DNA from: an uncultured Bryobacteraceae bacterium
GTDB lineage: Bacteria > Acidobacteriota > Terriglobia > Bryobacterales > Bryobacteraceae
Direction: 5' to 3'
NCBI GenBank assembly: GCA_938027685.1
Contig: CALJAM010000037.1
Location: forward strand, 1-44,641
Length of the DNA stretch: 44,641 nucleotides
The notes under the pieces: model-generated
Seen by the model: only the letters and a program-made list of their open reading frames with translations
Database searches by the model: none
Told to the model about the DNA's origin: nothing
Program-made: the position numbers and the translations under genes
In this document: positions 24,893 through 33,032 of the stretch, piece after piece
Position numbering within the stretch: position 1 is the stretch's first letter
Layout of the letters: the number at the start of each line of letters is the position of its first letter

Positions 24893-25725
24893 CGTCCGAG
24901 TTCGATCCTGCCCGGCTGGCTGCCATCGCACGGGATTTGCGTGTCCTGATCCTGCGCATGATCGCAAACGCCGGCTCCGGCCATCCCGGCGGCTCCCTTT
25001 CGGCCGTCGATATCATCACTTACCTGTACTTCCGCCACCTGCGCATCGATCCGGAGCGCCCGCACTGGGAAGACCGCGATCGGTTCGTGCTTTCCAAAGG
25101 ACACTGCGCACCCGCCCTGTACGCCGCGCTGGCACGGCGCGGTTACTTCCCCGAAGCGTGGCTGTGGACGCTGCGCGATGTCGGCAGTCCTTTACAAGGC
25201 CATCCTGACATGCGCAAGACGCCGGGTGTGGATATGACCACCGGCTCGCTAGGACAAGGGTTCGCCTGCGCCGTGGGCATTGCACTCGGCGCCCGATTGC
25301 AAGGGAAGACTTACCGGGTGTACGCCATGCTCAGCGACGCGGAGTTACAGGAAGGAGTAACGTGGGAGGCGGCCCTGGCTGCGGCCCACCACCGGCTGGA
25401 CAATCTTATCGCCGTCATCGACAACAACCGTTGCCAGACCGACGGGTTCACCGCCGACATCGTCGCCGTCGAACCTATCGACGAGAAGTGGTCCGCCTTC
25501 GGCTGGGATGTGCAGCGCATTGACGGGCACGACTTCGTCCAGATCCATGCGGCCTTCCAGCGCGCGCTGCAGCCGCGGGGGCGCCCCCACGTGATCATCG
25601 CCGACACCGTAAAAGGTAAAGGCGTCCGCTCGATGGAGAACCGGCCTGAATGGCACGCGCAGCCCTTCACGCCGGAACAGGCCGAGGTCTTCATCGGCGA
25701 GCTGTTCGAAGGAGGTTCCAGTTGA
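24889..25725 (+). CDS. transketolase, N-terminal (ThDP-binding) subunit
   Basis: 278 residues from ATG 24889, overlapping the SDR stop by ATGA; the open frame continues upstream only inside the SDR gene. It corresponds to the first half of a transketolase. It has NAGSGHPGGSLSAVDIITYL with the substrate-phosphate/ThDP histidine, DRFVLSKGHCAPALYAAL, MTTGSLGQGFACAVGIALGA, and the ThDP motif SDAELQEGVTWEAALAAAHH (GDGEL variant with Ser for the first Gly) with DNN. Two-gene transketolases are known in archaea and in some bacterial sugar pathways (AptAB for apulose 4-phosphate, SqwGH for sulfofructose). The complex moves two-carbon ketol units. The acceptor and donor here are unknown. Confidence 0.92.
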   Translation: MTSEFDPARLAAIARDLRVLILRMIANAGSGHPGGSLSAVDIITYLYFRHLRIDPERPHWEDRDRFVLSKGHCAPALYAALARRGYFPEAWLWTLRDVGSPLQGHPDMRKTPGVDMTTGSLGQGFACAVGIALGARLQGKTYRVYAMLSDAELQEGVTWEAALAAAHHRLDNLIAVIDNNRCQTDGFTADIVAVEPIDEKWSAFGWDVQRIDGHDFVQIHAAFQRALQPRGRPHVIIADTVKGKGVRSMENRPEWHAQPFTPEQAEVFIGELFEGGSS

Positions 25726-26675
25726 CCGCCGCGCAGCCCAACCGGGAAATGTACGGCAAGACCCTGGTAGAGCTGGGGGAACGAAACCCCCGCGTGGTCG
25801 TGCTCGATGCCGACGTGGCCAAGTCCACCAACACGTACCGTTTTCGAGATCGCTACCCCGAGCGCTTCTTCGATTTGGGTGCGGCGGAACTCAACATGGT
25901 GTGCATAGCTGCCGGCCTGGCCGCCACCGGCTGGATTCCCTTCGCCAGCACCTTCGTCATCTTCGCCAGCCTGCGCGCTGTGGAGGCCGTGCGCACCTCC
26001 GTAGCCTACCCTAAGCTGAATGTGAAGATCGTCGCGACCAACGCCGGCGTGGAAATCTGCGGGGACGGGGTCACGCACCAGGGAGTGGAAGATCTCGCCG
26101 TCATGCGCGCTATCGCAAACCTTGTGGTCCTGGCGCCTTCGGATCCGGTCACCACCCGCCTGGCGACCTTGGCCATCGCGGAATACGAGGGCCCCGTCTA
26201 TATGCGGCTGGGCCGCCAACCCGCACCCGTACTCCATGATGAGTCGGTTGAATTTCGAATCGGTCGGATGATCCGGCTTCGCGAGGGCGGCGACGTAACT
26301 CTGATCGCCTGCGGCAACATGGTCGAACACGCCCTGCTCGCCGCCGAGGAGTTGGCCCGCGAAGGCATCGAGGCCCGCGTGCTGGATTGTCATACCATCA
26401 AGCCAATCGATCGGGAAGAAATCATCCGCGCGGCGCTGGAAACCGGCGCGATCGTCACTGCTGAGGACCATTCCATCCACGGCGGCCTCGGTGCTGCCGT
26501 CGCAGAAGTCGTCACAGAGACTTATCCCGTTCCGGTGCGGCGAGTGGGATTGCGTGACGTCTTTGCCAGCTCGGGGCGCGATCCGAAGACTCTCCTGGCG
26601 CGCTACGACATGGATTACCGCGCCATCGCACGCGAGGCTCGGCAAGTGCTGGCCTTGCGCGCCAGGCAGCGTTGA
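25722..26675 (+). CDS. transketolase, C-terminal (pyrimidine-binding) subunit
   Basis: Start taken as TTG 25722: GGAGG lies 7 nt upstream (25710-25715 region) and the TTG overlaps the N-subunit stop as TTGA. The next ATG (25749) would lose nine residues including QPNRE before the conserved MYGKTLVELGERNPRVVVLD. The open frame before the TTG is antifunctional overlap. About 317 residues contain the second half of transketolase: DADVAKSTNTYRF, RFFDLGAAELNMVCIAAGLA (catalytic Glu in the AEL/AEQ position), NAGVEICGDGVTHQGVEDLA and MRLGRQPAPVL. The C-terminal domain follows, with LDCHTIKPID and EDHSIHGGLGAAVAE. It pairs with the preceding subunit and is the last gene of the plus-strand operon. Confidence 0.9.
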   Translation: MTAAQPNREMYGKTLVELGERNPRVVVLDADVAKSTNTYRFRDRYPERFFDLGAAELNMVCIAAGLAATGWIPFASTFVIFASLRAVEAVRTSVAYPKLNVKIVATNAGVEICGDGVTHQGVEDLAVMRAIANLVVLAPSDPVTTRLATLAIAEYEGPVYMRLGRQPAPVLHDESVEFRIGRMIRLREGGDVTLIACGNMVEHALLAAEELAREGIEARVLDCHTIKPIDREEIIRAALETGAIVTAEDHSIHGGLGAAVAEVVTETYPVPVRRVGLRDVFASSGRDPKTLLARYDMDYRAIAREARQVLALRARQR

Positions 26676-27225
26676 GTCGGACTCTGCGAAGCGCCTTACC
26701 AAGCAAAGCGGAGGCCCCTGCGCTTCTTCCGCTCCTGCGAACCCTGAAGACTCTCTCGAAGTCCCTATGCCGCTTAATCAGCACGGAGTCGCGGACGTTT
26801 GCAACAACGGGCGCGAGCGAAGAGGCTTGCCTTGCGAAGCACCTACGGCGGGTGATACCTCAGCTATCAACACCACGAACTAAGTCTGGAATAACTCAAA
26901 GAACGTGCAAGAGTGGATTCGGCGGCCGCCCTAGCGGTCCCATCTCCGCAAGGCCTGCGTATCCGGGATTGCTTGGCATCTCCGTCGCCTCGAGAAGTCG
27001 GAAGCGGACCATCCTCGCACCAGCGAACGAACCCGGAAACGGACCGGCTGCGGGTGAAGCTGCTGCCGTCATCGCCCCAAGAGGTCGCTGACAAGTTGTA
27101 GCCGGCGTCGTCGCACGGTCGCAGGTACTGCCTCCGCGCATGCGGAATCAATCATTTGCAGCACTTAGTAAGTCTCGATGGCAATCCCTCAACAGCTCTC
27201 TCAACAACCTCGTAAAGACGGGACT
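26676..27225. other. intergenic region between convergent operons
   Basis: The plus-strand operon and the minus-strand GH28 gene converge here. The open frames are short and lack coding character. AGCGGA...TCCGCT at about 26708-26734 could form a 6-bp stem, but without a U-run, so I do not call a terminator. Confidence 0.45.
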
Positions 27226-28713
27226 TCACTCGATCTCGCGGCGGACTGTCCTCAAGTCATTGGCGGCCATCAGGACCTCGTCGCGCGGCGTGCGCTCCAG
27301 GTGTAGGAAGACGTTGGTGCCGGGCGCGGCGCGGCTACCGGCAATCATTACTTTCGTCGTTTCTCTCAGTACAATGGCGGCGAACTCCCCGTTCGGAGGG
27401 GCCTGGCGGCCGTAGAAGCCGTCGATGCGCAGCCCGTCGATGCGCGCGGCGTACAGCGCGTGACCCTCGCGCGCCGTTTCGGCCGCCTCCCAAGACACGC
27501 GCACATCACATAGCTCGAGATCTCGCACGTTAGCAAAGATCAGCGCGGCGGGGACGCGGGAGTAATCAGCCTCCGGGGCGACAGGCTGGGCAGGGCCGCC
27601 GCGCGGCTTGTCGGCGGCTTCCCATTCCTCGAAACCACTCAACCTCAGATCTAGCCCCCGGAACGAGACATTCTCCAGCGGCCTCTCCGGCATGCCGGCG
27701 ACCAGCACGCGCCCGCTGGTCGAGATCCGGATGTCGCGAAAGCTCACGTCGCGGACGGCGCCCACCCGCGACTCCTTCCGGCGCTTCTCCAGATCGATGA
27801 CGATGGGCCAGGTGGGGCCGCGGCCGTGTTTGGGCGCCGTCTGGATCGATATGTTACTGAACTGGATGGCCTCGAACGTTCCGCCGTCTTTACCGAAAAG
27901 GGCAATCCCGGTGCGCGAATCGCGGATGACGCAGTTCGAGAAGGTGCAGTGGCGGATGTCGGCCAAGCTTTCCGTGCCCAGCTTCAGCGCCGATGCCGAG
28001 CTGACGAGAGTGCAGTTCGTGACGGTAACGTTCTCGCAGGGTCGCACCGGCTCGCCGTAGCCCTCCGGCAGCCACGGAAGGATATTGGTCGTCTTGAGCA
28101 CAATGCAGTCGTCGCCGGCCTCGATGTAACAGTCGGAGATGTGCACGTTCCGGCTGGAATCGGGATCGATGCCGTCGGTGTTGGGACCGCGCCGGTGGTT
28201 GATGATCGATATGCCGCGGATCCATACGCGATCGCAGTTCTTCGGGTGGATCGTCCAGCGGGGCGAGTCCCGGATGTGGACATTCTCGATGCGCACGTCG
28301 TGGCAGCCCACCAGTTCGACCAGCGGTCCGAGACGTTCCTTGTGCGGTCGGAAGTCCGCGTCCCAGTTCATGTCGCCCTGCCCGTCGATCATCCCGCCGC
28401 CCTCGATGGCGATGTTCTCGGCGTTGCGCGCGTAAATCAGATGGGGCCGCCGATAATCCGCGAGATTCCTGCTCGCGCGAAGGGTGGCGCCGGGAGAAAG
28501 ACGCAAGGTAACATTGCTCCTAAGTACGAGCGTGCCCACCTTGTAAATTCCCGAAGGAAAATGGGCGACGCCTCCGCCCCCGTGCGCGAGGGCATCGATC
28601 GCTTTCTGGACGGCAGCCGTATCGTTGGTCTGGCCGTCGCCGCGAGCGCCGTGTTTTTTTACATCGAGAGCGAATGCCAGCGCGGGTAGCTGGAGTATCC
28701 AACGACGTGTCAA
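27226..28713 (-). CDS. GH28-like (polygalacturonase-family) right-handed beta-helix protein
   Basis: 495 residues from TTG 28713. An AGGAGG lies 8 nt upstream and the TTG overlaps the preceding stop as TTGA. This start yields a short signal-like N-terminus (MTRRWILQLPALAFALDV). The pectate-lyase-superfamily opening is YGA-like: KKHGARGDGQTNDTAAVQKA. The beta-helix coils include GGGMIDGQGD, then NTDGIDPDSSR (178-188) and GDDCIVLKT (200-208), the two aspartate motifs (NTD, DD) of GH28. The third GH28 motif, GHG, is replaced by SSASALKLGTES (~238-249) and the RIK motif is not evident, so cleavage chemistry or substrate may differ from polygalacturonases. Likely periplasmic or extracellular, acting on galacturonate- or rhamnose-containing polymers. 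Last gene of the LacI-controlled locus. Confidence 0.88.
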   Translation of the reverse strand: MTRRWILQLPALAFALDVKKHGARGDGQTNDTAAVQKAIDALAHGGGGVAHFPSGIYKVGTLVLRSNVTLRLSPGATLRASRNLADYRRPHLIYARNAENIAIEGGGMIDGQGDMNWDADFRPHKERLGPLVELVGCHDVRIENVHIRDSPRWTIHPKNCDRVWIRGISIINHRRGPNTDGIDPDSSRNVHISDCYIEAGDDCIVLKTTNILPWLPEGYGEPVRPCENVTVTNCTLVSSASALKLGTESLADIRHCTFSNCVIRDSRTGIALFGKDGGTFEAIQFSNISIQTAPKHGRGPTWPIVIDLEKRRKESRVGAVRDVSFRDIRISTSGRVLVAGMPERPLENVSFRGLDLRLSGFEEWEAADKPRGGPAQPVAPEADYSRVPAALIFANVRDLELCDVRVSWEAAETAREGHALYAARIDGLRIDGFYGRQAPPNGEFAAIVLRETTKVMIAGSRAAPGTNVFLHLERTPRDEVLMAANDLRTVRREIE

Positions 28714-29855
28714 AGTAAGTCCCTCCTGAGAGCCTTTCGTAGCCACTCGAAGTGACTCTCGCTCGCCAGGCCGTAGCAGTAGAATAACATTCCGTCGAGA
28801 TCCGCTGAGCGCAGCAGATCGAGGCGATCGCGCACGTCCGCCTCCGAGGCGCAATCCGGATGGTGGAAGACGAAGCCGCCGCGGATGGGAAGCGGCCTGC
28901 GGTCACGAGCAGGCAGCGACTGGAGTGCTGCGGCCATGCTTTCCCTGGAATACCCGAAGAATGTGACGGTGGCCGAATCGGCCCGCCCGGCCACTTCCTG
29001 CCACTCGAGCGGGCTCTTGCTCCCGCACTCCAGGGGCGAGTTGGCTACACGTAGGTTCAGGTGCACCGCGCCGACCGCAGCGCGAATTTCCTCGAGCAAC
29101 GAAGTCAGGAGGCGGCGCCGCGTGCTGAGCACCGCGGCCAGCGTCTCCGGCCCGAGTATCTCCTCCAGAGTCGCCGAGCCGGAGAGCGTCGCGAAGTAGC
29201 GCTTCACGGCGGCCCGGGCGCTCGCTGCCGCCTCTTCGGCCGGCTCGCCTATCGCCTTGCGGCAATAATCGCAGAAGCACACCGACAGCAGCCACGTGAC
29301 GGCCGGTGTCAGCGGTATGCCGCGCTTGTCGTGCAGCGAGTTGTGCTCCAGCCCGAGGAAACTCAGGGCCTCGAGATCCAGTCCGGAAAGGCCCGGGAAA
29401 GCAGCGACCTCGGCGCATAGCGCGATCACGTAGCGCCTCACCTCGGGATTGGCGGGGCAGAGCGCGTAGCTGTACCGCTCGCCGAAGGCGTTCCGGATGC
29501 AGCACTCGGGCGCTTCCGCCCCGAACCGGTCGTTGTGACACAGTACGATCCAGCCGTGCACTGCGAAGCCGGCGGCGCCACAGGCGTCAACGAACGGCCG
29601 AACCAGCGCCGCTTGCGGTGCGATGCGCGGCTGCCAACGGAGGTCCGCATACCAGCGCGGGTTGGCCGGAAAATACAGCGCCCCGGGATCGAGCTCATGG
29701 ACGACACGAAGCCGATTCCGAGGCAACAGCATGCGCCCTCCGTGATAACTGAAGGCAAGGTTACAGGCGCTCAGCCCGCAATCCTTGAGAAAAGCGACCG
29801 CCTCCGCGGGATCGCAACCCTCCAGATCCCAGGGATGCATCCAGATCGAGCGCAT
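28710..29855 (-). CDS. TIM-barrel-like protein of unknown family
   Basis: 381 residues from ATG 29855, which overlaps the SDR stop by one base (TGATG); the frame upstream of it lies in the SDR gene. No signal peptide, so probably cytoplasmic. The sequence begins with IWMHPWDLEG, then CGLSACNLAFSYHGGRMLLP, ALYFPANPRWYADLRWQPR, then DACGAAGFAVHGWIVLCHND, LSGLDLEALSFLGLEHN and FFGYSRESMAAALQSLP. The alternating strand/helix pattern with conserved aromatic, His and acidic residues after strands suggests a (beta/alpha)8 glycosidase- or isomerase-like enzyme. CFCDYC (~215-220) could bind metal or be structural. I recall similar unnamed proteins in other environmental bacteria but no function. Its place between an SDR and GH28 implies work on the imported sugar. 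Confidence 0.75.
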   Translation of the reverse strand: MRSIWMHPWDLEGCDPAEAVAFLKDCGLSACNLAFSYHGGRMLLPRNRLRVVHELDPGALYFPANPRWYADLRWQPRIAPQAALVRPFVDACGAAGFAVHGWIVLCHNDRFGAEAPECCIRNAFGERYSYALCPANPEVRRYVIALCAEVAAFPGLSGLDLEALSFLGLEHNSLHDKRGIPLTPAVTWLLSVCFCDYCRKAIGEPAEEAAASARAAVKRYFATLSGSATLEEILGPETLAAVLSTRRRLLTSLLEEIRAAVGAVHLNLRVANSPLECGSKSPLEWQEVAGRADSATVTFFGYSRESMAAALQSLPARDRRPLPIRGGFVFHHPDCASEADVRDRLDLLRSADLDGMLFYCYGLASESHFEWLRKALRRDLL

Positions 29856-30631
29856 CACTTCAGGTCGGAGAGATCCATCAGTGCCGCGTCGCGGCCGCCA
29901 TCCACCACGAGCCATGCCCCGGTGATCCACTCGGCATCATCGGAAGCCAGGAACAAGATGGCCTTCGCCACGTCCCGCGGCTTTCCAAGCCGACCCAGGG
30001 GGAAGGTGGAGAGCACACGACGCCTCGCTTCGGCCGGGTCACGGAAAGAGTTGAACCAGGCCTCGGTGCGCACCGATTCGACTTGGCCGGGAATCACCGC
30101 GTTCACCCGGATCTGGTCCGCCGCGTACTCCACGGCCAGTGTGCGCGTTAAGGCCAACAGACCGCCTTTCGCAACCGAGTACGGAAAGCAGGATCTGTTG
30201 CTCCGGAAGCCCTGCGTCGAGGCCACCGTTACGATGGCGCCGCGGCCGGCCTTACGCAGCAACGAGTACGCTTCGCGCGCGCAGAGCCACGCCGAACGCA
30301 GGTTCACGTTGAGGCATTCCTCCCAGTCGGCCTCGGTCGCCTCGAGGCTCGTCAACTGATACGGCTTACCTACGTTTATCACCAGAATGTCCAGCTTCCC
30401 GAAGCGGTCGCGGACGCCCGAGAATAAAGCAGCTACCTGATCCGAGCGCGTCACGTCAGTAGGAACCGCCATCGCCGCCGGCCCGATCTCGGCAGCCGCC
30501 TGCGCGGCCAGCTCGGGAATGAGTTCAGCGATGACCACCTGCGCACCCTCGGCAGCGAACAGAGCAGCGGTAGCGCGTCCGATGCCCCTGCCGCCGCCTG
30601 TTACCACAGCGACTTTGTCTTTAAGTCGCAT
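29855..30631 (-). CDS. short-chain dehydrogenase/reductase (SDR)
   Basis: 258 residues from ATG 30631, with GGAGGAG just upstream; longer frames run into the MFS gene. Classical SDR features are KVAVVTGGGRGIGRATAALF (cofactor), a conserved Asn-type segment at NVGKPYQ in place of NNAG, catalytic Ser in VTVASTQG, and PYSVAKGGLLALTRTLAVEY with the YxxxK pair. Probably NAD(P)-dependent oxidation or reduction of a sugar-acid or keto-sugar intermediate produced by the enolase-superfamily enzyme. It overlaps the MFS stop by 11 nt and the following gene by 1 nt, indicating tight translational coupling. Confidence 0.9.
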   Translation of the reverse strand: MRLKDKVAVVTGGGRGIGRATAALFAAEGAQVVIAELIPELAAQAAAEIGPAAMAVPTDVTRSDQVAALFSGVRDRFGKLDILVINVGKPYQLTSLEATEADWEECLNVNLRSAWLCAREAYSLLRKAGRGAIVTVASTQGFRSNRSCFPYSVAKGGLLALTRTLAVEYAADQIRVNAVIPGQVESVRTEAWFNSFRDPAEARRRVLSTFPLGRLGKPRDVAKAILFLASDDAEWITGAWLVVDGGRDAALMDLSDLK

Positions 30632-31879
30632 GTCTCCTCCCAACTCGGCCAACCCAGAAGAAAAGGGCCGCGCAAGCCGCCAGCGGCGCCAATCCCGCTG
30701 CCCAGAAAGCCGGTGCGTAGCTGTAGCGGTCCACGACGGCGCCGGTCGCGAAACTGAACAGCGCCCCGCCGAGGCTGGCGGCCATACCGGTAAGGCCAAC
30801 TGCCGTAGCCATGGTTTCTGAGGGGAAAATGTCCGCATGCAGCGCCAGGATGTTAGCGCTCCAGATCCCAAATCCGAAGGTGGCCAGGCACACCCAGGCC
30901 AATGCGCCGGCAGCGGAGGCGGCTCCGGCGACCTGCGTTCCGCTCGTCATGGCGAGCGCGCCTAACGTCATTACACCCTTGCGCGCCAGGGTGGGAGAGA
31001 AGCCGCAACGCAACAAAAAGTCCGAGCAGGCGCCTCCCGATAACTTACCCAGGTCCACAGTAAAGAACGGGATCCACCCGAACATGCCGATTTCTTTCAG
31101 GGAAAATCCACGGTAACTGCCTAAATAGTCGGGCAACCAGAACACGTAGAACCACCACACCGGCGTGGCAATCATCCGGGTGGCCATCAGCCCCCAGAGT
31201 TGCCGCCAGCCAATGATCCGGCCCAACGCCCAGCGCCGACGAGCCGGACTGGCGGGTGCGGTGGCTGCCCCGGTCACGACAATCCTGCGCTCCTCCTCGC
31301 TGAGCCACGGATGCTCGGCGGGCGCGCGGTAGATCACCAACCATGCCGCCAGCCACAGCAGTCCGATCAGGCCGGTCACGACGAAGGCCATTCGCCAACC
31401 CCATAGGATCGCCAGCGCGGCCACCATGGGAGGAGCCAGGATCGCCCCCACCGCCGAGCCGGCATCGAAGAAGCCCATAGCGAACCCGCGCCGCTCTTGC
31501 GGCAACCATTCGGCGATCGCCTTGCTCCCCGCGGGCCAGTTGGCCGACTCGCCCAGTCCCAGCAGGAATCGCAGCACGCCTAAACTGAGCACGCCTCGCG
31601 CCAAGGCGTGCGCTGCCGCAGTCAACGACCAGACGGTAATGGAAACCGCAAGCCCGATGCGCGGACCAATTTGTCGATCACGACGCCTGCAAAAAGCTGC
31701 CCGACGGTGTAGGCGAACATGAAAGCGGTCGTGATCGTGCCGTATTGCAGGCTTGTCAGACCCAGATCTTCGCGCAGCCGGGGCGCCAGGACCGACAGAG
31801 CCATCCGGTCGACATAGTTAATCACCGTGGAGAGAAACAGCAGCCCCACGATGAGCCAACAGAGCCGGCTTAGCTTCAC
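30621..31879 (-). pseudogene. MFS sugar-acid permease (ACS family, hexuronate/galactonate-like), single frameshift
   Basis: The N-terminal part starts at GTG 31879, 4 nt after the enolase-family stop. It encodes LFLSTVINYVDRMALSVLAP and TTAFMFAYTVGQLFAGVVIDKL, then runs off frame to a stop near 31622. The other frame continues [38 protein letters not shown] and on to 30621. Inserting one G at TTGGTCC (about 31664-31667) restores DKLGPRIG, the MFS loop motif. Joined, the protein is ~419 residues with twelve hydrophobic segments and the NYVDR and GLGES...AEW motifs of anion:cation symporters that take up glucarate, galactonate or hexuronates. All the rest is intact and downstream genes remain coupled, so a sequencing error in a G-run is as likely as a recent mutation. 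Confidence 0.85.
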
Positions 31880-31883
31880 GATC

Positions 31884-33032
31884 TTAGCCCCGGGTGAAAC
31901 TGGTCAGCACATCGTTCAGTGAGCTGAGAGGGGCGCTCGCGTCGCGAATCCTGCTCATGTCCACCTCCACGCCCAGGCCCGGCCCTTCGGGCACCAGCAG
32001 GTTTCCCTGCGCGTACCGCACAGGCTCGCGAGTCACGTCAACCGCATAGAGGCAAGGCCCGACCGGATCGGAGGCATAATCCAGGCGGGGAGCGACGGCT
32101 CCCACGTGCGCTTGCGCCGCGGTGGCGACGCTCAGTTCCTGTGTGGTTCCGATGAGACATTCGATATTGGCCGAATCGGCCAGGGCGAACAACTTCAACA
32201 TGCCGCTGATGCCGCCCGCCACCGTGATCGAGATGTTAAAGATGTCCACGGTCCGCGCCTTGATCAGCCGCAGCGCGTACTCCGGGCTGCGGACGTGCTC
32301 GCTGACCGGATGGTCGATCGATCGCCGGGCCTCGGCGATCGCTTCCACGTCGTCCCTGTCTACGGGGCTCTCGATGCTTTGGAATGGGAAACGGGCTAGC
32401 CTGCGATACGCCCTCAAAAAAGCGGGCAGCGTGAACAGCCCGCTGCCGTCGAGCGAGGTGATCACGATCCGGTCGCCGTACTTACCGCAGATCGCGTCCA
32501 GAAGCTCTTCGTCCGCGTCGGTGTTACGACCGAAGTAAAAGCGAAAAGCCCGGAAACCCTCATCGAACTTACTTTGCACCAGCTGCAGCCGCGCCGGCAC
32601 GTCCTCGCGTGAGGTCAATCGGAAAATTGGAAAACACACCGGCACCCGGTCGCGGCGTTTCCCGCCCAACAGATCGAAGACAGGGATCCCCAGCAGGCGC
32701 GCCTTCAGGTCGTGAGCTGCGATACTCACCGCGGCCCGCACCAGGCAAGCCTTCCCGTAAAAGCGAGTTCCCGGAAAGTTGGCCAGCATGAGGTCCTCGA
32801 TGACGTTAAGGTTTAACGCATCGCGCCCTATGAGCAGGGCCCTCAAACAACTTTCCAGGTCATTCAGATCCGGCATCATGGCCGGCAGGTGAGAAACGTC
32901 GGACATCTCTCCCCACCCTGCGACGCCGTTTTCGGCTTCCAGACGCAGCAACACGTGCCTGCTGGGCTCGCCGGCGATGCGCGGGGTGACGACGGGGAAC
33001 AGCGATACGTTCTTGATCAGAATACGACTCAT
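31884..33032 (-). CDS. enolase-superfamily (mandelate racemase/muconate lactonizing-like) enzyme
   Basis: 382 residues, ATG 33032 overlapping the GH115 stop by ATGA. The capping domain has HVLLRLEAENGVAGWGE. The barrel metal-ligand positions read D195 (ITSLDGSG), E221 (FQSIESPV) and E245 (HPVSEHV), consistent with Mg2+ binding. The usual catalytic KxK on the second strand reads RFY (164-166, in FRAFRFYFG), so the standard base lysine is missing. The last strands show VDIFNISITVAGGISGMLKL and IECLIGTTQELSVATAAQAH. Relatives dehydrate or racemise sugar acids (glucarate, galactarate, mannonate, galactonate). In this operon a uronate-derived aldonate is the natural candidate, but the altered motif leaves the reaction open. 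Confidence 0.85.
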   Translation of the reverse strand: MSRILIKNVSLFPVVTPRIAGEPSRHVLLRLEAENGVAGWGEMSDVSHLPAMMPDLNDLESCLRALLIGRDALNLNVIEDLMLANFPGTRFYGKACLVRAAVSIAAHDLKARLLGIPVFDLLGGKRRDRVPVCFPIFRLTSREDVPARLQLVQSKFDEGFRAFRFYFGRNTDADEELLDAICGKYGDRIVITSLDGSGLFTLPAFLRAYRRLARFPFQSIESPVDRDDVEAIAEARRSIDHPVSEHVRSPEYALRLIKARTVDIFNISITVAGGISGMLKLFALADSANIECLIGTTQELSVATAAQAHVGAVAPRLDYASDPVGPCLYAVDVTREPVRYAQGNLLVPEGPGLGVEVDMSRIRDASAPLSSLNDVLTSFTRG

